From positions 1 to 35,418 of the IMG/VR virus record IMGVR_UViG_3300020463_000054: DNA of 35,418 nucleotides; one strand, given 5' to 3'. This stretch comes from a virus. Within the stretch, counting starts at the first letter, position 1, and each line of letters starts with the position of its first letter. The notes beneath the pieces were generated by a model. It saw nothing but the letters and a program-made list of their open reading frames with translations. It did not search any database and was not told the DNA's origin. Below are positions 1 through 7,676 of this stretch, piece by piece. Both the position numbers and the translations under genes were made by a program.

Positions 1-2387
1 AAATATTGACGTATTCTTGTTTCAGAAGTACTATCATCTAATGCACTATCAAATCGTGCACGAGTATAATATAGATTATTAGGACCTTCTACAAGATCGT
101 TAGTGGTATACGGATCTAATGTGATTCCAACATTAAAACTATCGGTCGCAGTTGTAATCTTAAGATTACCGCTTGTAGAATCAAAAGTAAAATTATTAAC
201 AGTTGATATTGGAACTAAACCAATACTATCAATTTGTCCTAATGAGTCTACGGCAAATCTTGGAACATTAGTTGCATCGCCGTAAGTTCCAGCAACGACA
301 CCTGAAGATGTAATTTTATAAATGCCGTTTACATTATCATAAGATAAACCAGGACCGGCAGATAGAATTCCTTTCATCTGAGCTGAATCAGGTAACTCGT
401 CTATACGCTTGTTTAACGAATCAATAGTTGAACCGGTTAAACTACCAGGAACATTTAATCCTGCTGTTCCGCCTATTTTAAATTGAGCATCAAAAGAATT
501 GTATATAAAGGATTGTTGATTAGATCCACCGCCAACGTATAAACCGGTACCACTGATGGCGCTAAGATCACTATCATCAGCTCTAAAATAAAGGGCTTTA
601 GATGAAGTTTGTAATGAATTAGTATTTAATTCTATACTACCGCCAGCTTCAATTTTAACGTCATCACCAGCAATAAGATCAATGTCGCCGCTATCATTTA
701 ACGATCTGATAGTTTCTACATTTAATCTTCGAGTTCCTCTAATAAATGCTATGTGCGCAGAGTCTGTTACTGTTAAATCACCTGTAACAATACTACCTGT
801 TACAATATTAGCGGAGCTATCTAATCTAAATGTACCGGTAGCTTCGTTATAATCAATTCCAAGACCACCTTCAAAGTGTGCTCTTGCTTCAGCAGGACTT
901 GGGCCGGTATATGTAAAGACTCCTCCAGATTCGAAATAAGTAAATGAGCCGTCGCCGCCTAAATCACTAGCACTAACTTTACCGCGAAGATCTAAGTCAC
1001 TTGGACCGCTATGAGTAAATACGCCGGTTGCTTGGTTATATGTAAGATTTGCTCCGCCTTCTTGATCCGATACAACACTAAAGAGAGCACGTACACTATC
1101 ATCTTCTAATTTAAGAGTGAATTGACCTTTACTCGAATCAAGGGTAAGTTTACCCATTGAAAGAGAATCAACATTAGCTGATAAAAGACTTGAAACATCA
1201 CTTACGCCCGGGCCAGTGTATACTATCCTACCTTGTTTTACGTTATATGTAAGAGATCCTAACCCGCCAGAGTCCTGTACAGTTAAGGAATTACGTATGT
1301 TCGAATCAGTAGTACCGTTAATAGTAAGTAGACCGGTACTAGCATTATAAGAAGCCCCTCCATATGGGCTACTATCGAAAGCAGTATCACCAACAAAATT
1401 AACAGAAAAAGCTGCGCGAGCGTCGCTGTCTGCATAGTGAGCTCCTGTCGTAATACTAAAATTACCAGTAGTATTATTGTATGTTAGATCTCCTCCAGCG
1501 CTGAAGAGCGATCTAATATCAGCATCTGTTCTTTTTGAATAACTTATTTGGCCGGTAGTTTGATCGTAAACTAAATCACCACCGGCAGATATAGATCCTC
1601 TTATATCAGAATCTGTAACTTTTGTAAATGTAAATACACCACTAGTATTATCATATGCTAGTGATCCGTAGTCACCATTATCATTAACTACTGATATAGA
1701 TTGTTGTGCATCACCGGCATCAAAGTCTCCGCCTAGACTACCAGTAAATGTAATTTTACCGGTGGTAGAATCATATGCAAGATTTGATCCAACGTTGATA
1801 ACACTTCGCATGTTAGCAACAGAAGTACCTGTGTATGTTATTTGACCTGATGCGCTATTATATGCAAGAGATCCAAAGCCGACTCCGTTATCTGTAACAC
1901 CAATTGCAGCTCGACCACGAGAATCTGTAAAATATAGATTTGATCCTTCGGCTAAATCATTAGTTGTTTTGCCGGCAAAGTTAGAATCAAATGCTAGTGA
2001 TTGGGTTTGAACATAGAAGGTTCCAGCAGCCGAATCATATTGCAGAATATTATTGCCACTTGGATGTGCACTAAACAACGCGCGAATTTGAGCAGTAGTT
2101 GGACCTACGAGTCTTACCGCTCCAGTACTATCATTATATGTAAGAGTACCAATGGCAGTAGAATCGTATGTAGCATGAATATCAGGACCAGCTATGGTAG
2201 TCGCTGCTACGTGATTAAATTTTCCTGAAGCACTATCGTATTGTAATAAAGTACCATTGGCTAAACCAGTAGTACCGTTAACATCATCTAAACCTGTTAA
2301 TGAACCATTTGCTGCTGATCCCACACGCAGTGGAGTTCCAACAGTAATCTTTTTTACGATCGTGTTTTGTCCAACAACAACCTTCAT
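1..2387 (-). CDS. Repeat-rich tail fibre protein (3' end outside window)
   Basis: An open minus-strand frame runs from ATG at 2387 to the left edge with no stop, giving at least 795 residues. AAGGAA lies six bases before the ATG. The protein carries about 16 degenerate copies of a beta-type unit, roughly 'sLxYDxxTGxFTYTG', often followed by 'DxRxxFS'. Two copies of the fibre motif 'TTNDLxEGxNLYxT' occur, one near residue 140 and one near the window edge. These features are typical of trimeric fibre or baseplate-attached proteins of marine T4-like phages. The product probably forms an elongated virion appendage that contacts the host surface. It follows the small BppU-like gene with a 16-base gap, so the two are probably co-expressed. 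The C-terminal receptor-binding tip is outside the window, so receptor specificity cannot be judged. Confidence 0.8.
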   Translation of the reverse strand, partial: MKVVVGQNTIVKKITVGTPLRVGSAANGSLTGLDDVNGTTGLANGTLLQYDSASGKFNHVAATTIAGPDIHATYDSTAIGTLTYNDSTGAVRLVGPTTAQIRALFSAHPSGNNILQYDSAAGTFYVQTQSLAFDSNFAGKTTNDLAEGSNLYFTDSRGRAAIGVTDNGVGFGSLAYNSASGQITYTGTSVANMRSVINVGSNLAYDSTTGKITFTGSLGGDFDAGDAQQSISVVNDNGDYGSLAYDNTSGVFTFTKVTDSDIRGSISAGGDLVYDQTTGQISYSKRTDADIRSLFSAGGDLTYNNTTGNFSITTGAHYADSDARAAFSVNFVGDTAFDSSPYGGASYNASTGLLTINGTTDSNIRNSLTVQDSGGLGSLTYNVKQGRIVYTGPGVSDVSSLLSANVDSLSMGKLTLDSSKGQFTLKLEDDSVRALFSVVSDQEGGANLTYNQATGVFTHSGPSDLDLRGKVSASDLGGDGSFTYFESGGVFTYTGPSPAEARAHFEGGLGIDYNEATGTFRLDSSANIVTGSIVTGDLTVTDSAHIAFIRGTRRLNVETIRSLNDSGDIDLIAGDDVKIEAGGSIELNTNSLQTSSKALYFRADDSDLSAISGTGLYVGGGSNQQSFIYNSFDAQFKIGGTAGLNVPGSLTGSTIDSLNKRIDELPDSAQMKGILSAGPGLSYDNVNGIYKITSSGVVAGTYGDATNVPRFAVDSLGQIDSIGLVPISTVNNFTFDSTSGNLKITTATDSFNVGITLDPYTTNDLVEGPNNLYYTRARFDSALDDSTSETRIRQY

Positions 2388-2403
2388 ATGGAATTCCTTA
2401 AAG

Positions 2404-2754
2404 CTATGTCACGGATGGCGTGACTGTGATTGTGCCTTCAAGAACTCTTTCTATCACTGTTTCTGCATTACTATCTACGAAAGAAATTTCTACATCATAT
2501 ACGTATCGCCCGGCTTTTAATGCGTCTGTCTGAGTGTTTGTTAATGAAAGGTTTACAACTCCGCCAGTAGCAGGAGCTTTTACCTCGGCAGTAAATGCAG
2601 TTGCTTCGCCATCAGGCGTATTATAAGTTTTTTTAACTTTACCTGCAACCGTGTGATTTGTAAGATTTTTTGCATTGCCGTTAGTATCTTCCAATTCTAA
2701 TTGGAGAGTAACGTCAGTGCCTTTATCTATTGTTAATTCTTCATACTGGGCCAT
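2404..2754 (-). CDS. Small BppU-N-like virion protein
   Basis: A 116-residue protein with one predicted immunoglobulin-like beta domain. Its pattern is 'DKGTDVTLQLELED', then 'NLTNHTVAGKVKKTY', 'GVVNLSLTNTQTDALKAGRYVYDVEI' split over two strands, and an end in 'EGTITVTPSVT'. This resembles the N-terminal domain of phage upper baseplate protein BppU, which attaches receptor-binding modules to the tail. A perfect late promoter box lies 26 bases upstream of its start, and the long fibre gene follows 16 bases downstream. A role as adaptor for that fibre is an inference from position and domain type. Confidence 0.7.
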   Translation of the reverse strand: MAQYEELTIDKGTDVTLQLELEDTNGNAKNLTNHTVAGKVKKTYNTPDGEATAFTAEVKAPATGGVVNLSLTNTQTDALKAGRYVYDVEISFVDSNAETVIERVLEGTITVTPSVT

Positions 2755-2768
2755 TTGAACACTCTAGG

Positions 2769-3686
2769 TTATTTGTTCTTATTTATATCTTCTATCCACT
2801 CCATTTTCTTGTTTATGAAGTGATATATTTTTGCCTTAGGATCTATATGTTTTGGTTCAGTTATTAATTCATCTACTAGCCAATGCCATTCTTTTGCCAT
2901 ATATTGTATTTGAATTTCTCGAGCTTTAACCCAGTATGAAAAGACGGTTTCGTTATCATAATTAAATACTCGTTGAATATTTTTTGGATACATCGAAAAC
3001 TCATCATGTTTTACTTCACTCATAAGTTTTATAATATAATCAAAGTCACGAAAATAATCTAGTCGTTTAATTACTTCTGATGATGCCGCCATAATCCCTG
3101 TATTAAACACATCATTCTCAGGATCATATCCTTCTTCCATAAGAAGAGCATGAGTATTCCAATATTTTGTGGCAGGATTACGTATGCAAAGGTTGTAGTC
3201 TTCTGACTTCATAACTTTACCACGTATTGCCAATCTATTAGATTCAGCAACTGCCAACATTTTATCTACATTATGTACTTGAAATATACAGTTAGTAGTA
3301 TTTGGTACAACATCAAAATCGAGATAACATACATAATTATATTCATCGGCTAAGTCCCTCATTACTCGATGCTTATAAAAGTTTACTATATCATATTCTG
3401 AGATCTCTGTAAACCTATTTTTTATATCATCAAAGAAATTTTTATATGTACTATCATACTGAAATAGTATATAGTCAGCACCTATATCATTTGCGTATTG
3501 TTTTTGCCGTTTAGTTACAAGTTCAGCGTTATTAAGTAAAGCAAGTTTAGTTACTTTACTTTTATTCGTTGTAACTTGTTTGCCTTGATCATACCATCCA
3601 GGATTATCTAAACGATCTTCCGGAATATCAATAAAAATACTGAATACTATTTTATTTTCCAATGACCGTAAACCTTTGAAAGTCAC
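2769..3686 (-). CDS. Glycosyltransferase-like protein (GT-A type)
   Basis: The longest reading is 305 residues. It has the layout of a GT-A nucleotide-sugar transferase: an early strand 'KIVFSIFIDI', then 'VCYLDFDVVPN' with a DxD motif at about D123/D125 for metal and nucleotide-sugar binding, then 'NDVFNTGIM', a common acceptor-side motif. Sugar donor and acceptor cannot be told. The GTG start at 3686 overlaps the previous gene and has no Shine-Dalgarno sequence. A TTG at 3662, preceded by AAAGG ten bases upstream, would start the protein just before the first strand and may be the true start. It is the last of three genes that look like a glycan-modification cassette inside the tail operon. 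Confidence 0.65.
   Translation of the reverse strand: MTFKGLRSLENKIVFSIFIDIPEDRLDNPGWYDQGKQVTTNKSKVTKLALLNNAELVTKRQKQYANDIGADYILFQYDSTYKNFFDDIKNRFTEISEYDIVNFYKHRVMRDLADEYNYVCYLDFDVVPNTTNCIFQVHNVDKMLAVAESNRLAIRGKVMKSEDYNLCIRNPATKYWNTHALLMEEGYDPENDVFNTGIMAASSEVIKRLDYFRDFDYIIKLMSEVKHDEFSMYPKNIQRVFNYDNETVFSYWVKAREIQIQYMAKEWHWLVDELITEPKHIDPKAKIYHFINKKMEWIEDINKNK
2780..2787 (-). promoter_or_regulatory. T4-type late promoter box for BppU-like/long-fibre unit
   Basis: The minus strand reads TATAAATAA, with the consensus box inside the last codons of the glycosyltransferase gene, 26 bases before the BppU-like ATG. It would give the outer fibre genes their own late transcript, separate from the glycosyltransferase cassette. 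Confidence 0.7.
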
Positions 3687-4275
3687 CTAGATCTAAAGTA
3701 TCAACATCAGCAACCCAATCAAGGCCTAAACTTTCTGCAAACATCTCGGCTGTAGGATAGCAATTAACATGAGAATCTAAATCAGTATAGTTATTTGACT
3801 GGAAAGCAACCCAACAACCAGGGTCTTTTGATTTAACTATATTAATTAAATCTTTTTGTTCCATATGCTCACAAGAGGTGTTTACAATCCCTGTATATTG
3901 TGTTATAATAAAAGAGTCACTTATGTTGAGGGTGGAGAATGCAATGTCTTCATCACCAAATAATTCATATCCAAACTCTTCGCACATAGGATCCATATCA
4001 GTAGATTCTATATTCATTTGGTTTTGCGGCCATTGCTTACGTAATTGATAAGCCATCATGCCGTACCATCCACCGAGTACTAATAATTTACCGGCGTCAT
4101 GATTATATAAGTCGTAAAACTTTTTTGCAAGATGTTCTTTTCCAACCCAATGATTATGGTCCATAGAGTGAGATAAATCTTTTATGCGATAGAGATCATC
4201 TACCCCATACATAGATTCGTTATACACTTTCTCGCTTAGTTTTATAGTTCGGTATAAGATCTCCGAATCGTACAT
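3652..4275 (-). CDS. SAM-dependent methyltransferase-like protein
   Basis: A 207-residue protein with class I methyltransferase features. These are a glycine-rich loop 'LLVLGGWYGM' (about residues 64-73), an acidic strand end 'IESTDMDP' (about 89-96), and a following strand 'GIVNTSCEHM' where motif IV normally lies. The fit is a pattern match; no substrate motif is visible. The ATG at 4275 is preceded by TGAGG six bases upstream, which supports this start even though it overlaps the end of the upstream glycosyltransferase gene by 56 bases. Its 3' end overlaps the next glycosyltransferase reading. The tight overlaps suggest coupled translation and a shared job, perhaps making or capping a modified sugar. 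Confidence 0.6.
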   Translation of the reverse strand: MYDSEILYRTIKLSEKVYNESMYGVDDLYRIKDLSHSMDHNHWVGKEHLAKKFYDLYNHDAGKLLVLGGWYGMMAYQLRKQWPQNQMNIESTDMDPMCEEFGYELFGDEDIAFSTLNISDSFIITQYTGIVNTSCEHMEQKDLINIVKSKDPGCWVAFQSNNYTDLDSHVNCYPTAEMFAESLGLDWVADVDTLDLGDFQRFTVIGK

Positions 4276-4924
4276 CTAATTCCTCAAACGATACAATGGC
4301 TGCATCTTTTATATTTTTATCGTATTTCATAGATCTTACAAAATCACGTTTAAACGTTTTCATGTTTATGTCTTCATGAGCCAAGAATCTATCCATGCCA
4401 CCTGAGTATTTTCTCATATAATAATCACGTAAACCATGATTACTAAAATGATTCCATATTTCAAATTGGCTTAGAGCATTCCACGACATTACAGAACTAT
4501 GTATAGTTACATCATAACTAGATAGTCTACCATATCTCTTTTTATCATTTTTCCACGGCGCGCCACACACGTGAAGTGTACTCCAGTCCTTTTCACCAAA
4601 GTGACTGAAACGTGTAAAGATACAATCTTGTACGAATGTATCTAAATCTAAATAAATATTGTAATGACCTTTTCTTACGTATGGCATAGAAGGATCAAAG
4701 AGACGTAACTTATTCCATACGCCTTTTAGTGTTGGATCTGTTTTAGCAGGGATAATATTAATACCATGCATTAATCCCTCTGGATTATCTGTATAACAAT
4801 AGAAATTAAGCCAACGATTTATATAATAGCCTCTGCTAAAATAGCAAATCTCTCTATAAAGTTTATTAACAAATTCAGAATCGTATTTGTTACCGAACTT
4901 AACTGTGAGTATGTTGTAAATCAT
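4220..4924 (-). CDS. Glycosyltransferase-like protein
   Basis: A 234-residue protein. The N-terminus 'MIYNILTVKFGNKYDSEFVN' looks like the first strand and loop of a nucleotide-sugar transferase. 'GVWNKLRLFD' and 'YLDLDTFVQD' follow, the latter containing a DxD motif at about D93/D95. The C-terminal half is rich in aromatic and basic residues. It belongs to the broad GT-A group but is not obviously a copy of the 305-residue neighbour. Its start overlaps the coiled-coil gene by 26 bases with no clear Shine-Dalgarno sequence, so translation is probably coupled. The target could be a virion fibre or a host surface glycan; the sequence does not decide. Confidence 0.6.
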   Translation of the reverse strand: MIYNILTVKFGNKYDSEFVNKLYREICYFSRGYYINRWLNFYCYTDNPEGLMHGINIIPAKTDPTLKGVWNKLRLFDPSMPYVRKGHYNIYLDLDTFVQDCIFTRFSHFGEKDWSTLHVCGAPWKNDKKRYGRLSSYDVTIHSSVMSWNALSQFEIWNHFSNHGLRDYYMRKYSGGMDRFLAHEDINMKTFKRDFVRSMKYDKNIKDAAIVSFEELDVRFGDLIPNYKTKRESV

Positions 4925-6032
4925 TTGTCATTTCATAATATACTGAAAATAATTCAGGAACAGTTTTTGCTTTTCGTACTTTCATTTTTAATTTTCTATC
5001 TTTATGGTTTTTAATCTCTGGTAAATTAAAAATTACTAATTTAGTTTTAAATACAGTATCTTCGTCTTGCATATTAGAAACTAACAATTTAGTTGCATTT
5101 TCAGGACTAAGATTTTCTTGATTAGGTTGTATAGTTCCTAATCTAAACTTATCCATAAAGTTTTGTTTTATATTTTTAATTTCCGTATCTTTAAGTACTT
5201 CTACTTCTTTATAACGAGTTTTTATCTGCTCATCAATTTCTATTTGTAAAGTTTGTAATTGCTGTTGCTTATATGCATCGGCATCTTCATATCTTTGTTT
5301 TATTTGAAGATCTACCTCAGCTTGAAGAACTTCTAATTGCTTTTCTCGATACGCTTCAACATCTTCAAAACCTTCTGCAATACGTTGTTGTACTTGAGCC
5401 TCTAACTTTGCTAACTCTTCTTCCTTATACTCATCTGCTTCTTTATATCGTCGTTCAACTTGCTCATCTAATTCTTTTTGTAATTCAGTTTTACGGTCTG
5501 ATATTTGTCTGTCTACTTCTGCTTGAATATCTCTGTATCCTTCACCTATTCTAATTTCAACCTGGCTATCTACTTCTGACTGTACATTTTTATATTCTTG
5601 ATCAATAGCTTCTTGAATTCCCTCATATCCTTCTTGTACGCGTCTTTCAACTTGCGCATCTGCTTCAGCTTGAAGTATTCCAAGTTGCTCTTCTTTATAT
5701 TTTTCAAAGAGTTCGTATCGCATTCTATCTTGCTCATCTATTTCTTTTTGAGCAATATGAACCCATTCTAAAAATTTTATTTCAGCTGCTTTTTCGATTG
5801 ATTTATATTTTTGATTACCTAATTCTGCATAGTAGTCTCGTGTACTATCATGAAGTTGGTCCATAGAATATTCTTTCAAGAGATCTAAGAAGTCTTGATT
5901 ATTATAATTTATTTCTAAAAAATATGCTGATTCTACATTAGCATCTGGAGTTTGTTTGTAGAGTACTTCAATAGTTTTTTCTCGTTCGTCTACAAATTTG
6001 GCTGATGTAATTTTACCAGAAAATATTGCCAT
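4899..6032 (-). CDS. Coiled-coil repeat protein, probable virion component
   Basis: A 377-residue protein. Residues about 100-290 are almost entirely charged heptad-like sequence in degenerate units of roughly 18-26 residues, for example 'AEVDLQIKQRYEDADAYKQQ' and 'IEIDEQIKTRYKEVEVLKD'. At least five units are visible, predicting one long alpha-helical coiled coil. The N-terminal 100 residues start 'MAIFSGKITSAKFVDE' and look globular; the C-terminal 80 residues are basic. AAAGG precedes the ATG. It sits between structural genes, so a rod or spacer in the baseplate periphery is plausible, but no family is recognised. It could also be a scaffold or an internal protein. Confidence 0.55.
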   Translation of the reverse strand: MAIFSGKITSAKFVDEREKTIEVLYKQTPDANVESAYFLEINYNNQDFLDLLKEYSMDQLHDSTRDYYAELGNQKYKSIEKAAEIKFLEWVHIAQKEIDEQDRMRYELFEKYKEEQLGILQAEADAQVERRVQEGYEGIQEAIDQEYKNVQSEVDSQVEIRIGEGYRDIQAEVDRQISDRKTELQKELDEQVERRYKEADEYKEEELAKLEAQVQQRIAEGFEDVEAYREKQLEVLQAEVDLQIKQRYEDADAYKQQQLQTLQIEIDEQIKTRYKEVEVLKDTEIKNIKQNFMDKFRLGTIQPNQENLSPENATKLLVSNMQDEDTVFKTKLVIFNLPEIKNHKDRKLKMKVRKAKTVPELFSVYYEMTNDLQHTHS

Positions 6033-6047
6033 AATAAAAACCTTTCA

Positions 6048-7061
6048 CTATGCTAAACCGACTCCTAAATATCTTGTTGTTTGAACCGCAGGAGTTCCGG
6101 TCGGAACATTTTGAGAATAATATGTATTTCCGCCATAAGGCTGTTCGTATCTTTGTGTGTAACTACTAGTGTATGTATCAGTCATACCAGTACCCCTAGT
6201 ATTCATATTTTGACTGGATAGGAATGTTGCAGTTCCGTATTGATAACGCAATGCGACTCCGTATGTTGTACTTCCTAACGATGTCATATACTGTATTAGA
6301 TGCGTCATCATCGCTCTAAAATATTCTCTAGGAATAACTTTAACAGACCCATCATCTAAAATAGTTGCAGGTTGCACAAAAAATCCAGGATTCGGAGCTT
6401 CAATTTTATGCAAGAAATAATCTATAGTGGCTGAATTTAATGGCTGATCTACATCTTCAGGTAAATTTCCTGAAGCAAATGCAGCAATGTCTGAGATAGT
6501 ATCTTTATAGATTGGATTAGAACTAACTAATGTTGCGCTACTTTCAGAAGTATTTGTAGATATAAAATATGATCCGCCTGCAGCTTCTGGAGTTAAAGTA
6601 TTACCAGAAATAGATTGTAATGCCGGCCTAATAAAGGTATCGACCATGTCAAGTAGACTTGCAGCTTGTAATTTATTTTGTGAATCTGAATAATAAATTG
6701 GATATGAATGACCAGCATAAATGCTACCAGCTCTATCTTTATATGGAAAAGTATATTTCCATTTCATATCTAATAGTGTTTCGTTATAACCGATTAATTT
6801 ATGAGAAGGAACATCAGGAGTTGGCCAAGGAAAACCGGCGGTTGCAACTGAACTAGCTTGAAATCTAGTATCAGTTAATGTAGAAAGTTTATATTGGTAA
6901 ATTGTACCATCGTCTGGCGCAGACGTTACAGATAATTCGATAGCCGGATCGATAGCATATAATCTTATAACTTCATCTATAAGCTGTTGAACCTGAGCTT
7001 CAGACATTGAACGCAGATCGCCCGAAGGTTCATTAACAATTAAGGGCCTTACGACAGCCAT
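6048..7061 (-). CDS. Virion structural protein of unknown fold
   Basis: A 337-residue protein, not confidently assigned to a named family. It begins 'MAVVRPLIVNEPSGDLRSMS' followed by a helix 'QVQQLIDEVIRLY'. The middle is rich in Ser/Thr, and the C-terminus is a low-complexity Tyr/Gly/Thr/Gln tail ('TQRYEQPYGGNTYYSQNVP'), typical of virion surface proteins. No membrane segment or catalytic motif was found. GGAG lies about six bases upstream of the ATG. It sits between a small fibre-like gene and the coiled-coil protein in one packed operon, so a baseplate or fibre-network role is likely. Confidence 0.5.
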   Translation of the reverse strand: MAVVRPLIVNEPSGDLRSMSEAQVQQLIDEVIRLYAIDPAIELSVTSAPDDGTIYQYKLSTLTDTRFQASSVATAGFPWPTPDVPSHKLIGYNETLLDMKWKYTFPYKDRAGSIYAGHSYPIYYSDSQNKLQAASLLDMVDTFIRPALQSISGNTLTPEAAGGSYFISTNTSESSATLVSSNPIYKDTISDIAAFASGNLPEDVDQPLNSATIDYFLHKIEAPNPGFFVQPATILDDGSVKVIPREYFRAMMTHLIQYMTSLGSTTYGVALRYQYGTATFLSSQNMNTRGTGMTDTYTSSYTQRYEQPYGGNTYYSQNVPTGTPAVQTTRYLGVGLA

Positions 7062-7063
7062 AC

Positions 7064-7450
7064 TTAAGCTCCTGCGCCATACAACTGTTTTAAAAGAGTT
7101 CCCGATGAATCGTAAATTGCAAGTCCTTCAACTGATAAGAGCTGATCTTGGCCAATAGCATCATTGGCCATTTTAGGTAATGTAACAGAAGAGTCTGCAA
7201 GATCTGAAGTATTAACTGGAAACGTTCCACCAATAAGCGCTAGCACTCCGGCGGAATCTAACAAAGCTAAGCCAGATAATGATGCAGTGTTAGTACTAAC
7301 TTCAGTGTGTAATTCGTTAATCGCCTGTACAAGATCTGAGTCCCCACCGGTAGCAAGGTTAGCTAAGTCACCTACTTTGTAACTGATCTCGTTTGTTTTT
7401 TCCCGCCATGTATTAACTAAATCATTTAGATCTACAAAGGTTCTAGCCAT
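7064..7450 (-). CDS. Small fibre-like structural protein
   Basis: A 128-residue protein. The N-terminal pattern 'FVDLNDLVNTWREKTNEIS', then 'VGDLANL' and 'SDLVQAINELH', is a recurring start module of phage fibre and structural proteins: a short attachment helix pair before a shaft. The C-terminal half is a short Ser/Asp/Leu-rich beta region ending 'LYGAGA'. It overlaps the 77-residue upstream gene by eight bases. It probably forms a short trimeric collar or connector near the large DUF4815 protein. The function is inferred from composition and context only. Confidence 0.55.
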   Translation of the reverse strand: MARTFVDLNDLVNTWREKTNEISYKVGDLANLATGGDSDLVQAINELHTEVSTNTASLSGLALLDSAGVLALIGGTFPVNTSDLADSSVTLPKMANDAIGQDQLLSVEGLAIYDSSGTLLKQLYGAGA

Positions 7451-7676
7451 TTTTTTCCACCAATTGTTTTAATAAGGATTTTATGTCAGACATATCTTCC
7501 TTCATTTCTTGTACGTCGTCTTTTACTCTTTCAAATTCTAAAGCTTTCTTTTTTCTTTCGGCTTTAAGAGCTCTTGCTTTTTCTATGCCAAGCAAATCCG
7601 TATTTAATATTGCATTTGTAGAAGGATCTCTAAAAAGCTTATCAGATCCTTCTACTTTCTTATATTCTTTTCTCAT
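7443..7676 (-). CDS. Small conserved coiled-coil protein
   Basis: A 77-residue protein. The N-terminus 'KVEGSDKLFRDPSTNAILN' is followed by a strongly charged helix of about 45 residues ('KARALKAERKKKALEFERVK', then 'MKEDMSDIKSLLKQLVEKNG') that should form a coiled coil. It shares one base with the end of the 1743-residue gene and overlaps the next gene by eight bases, which argues that it is translated. Small proteins with a 'L.RD..TnAIlN.D' start occur in T4-like marine phages. A virion or assembly role is likely but unproven. Confidence 0.55.
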   Translation of the reverse strand: MRKEYKKVEGSDKLFRDPSTNAILNTDLLGIEKARALKAERKKKALEFERVKDDVQEMKEDMSDIKSLLKQLVEKNG

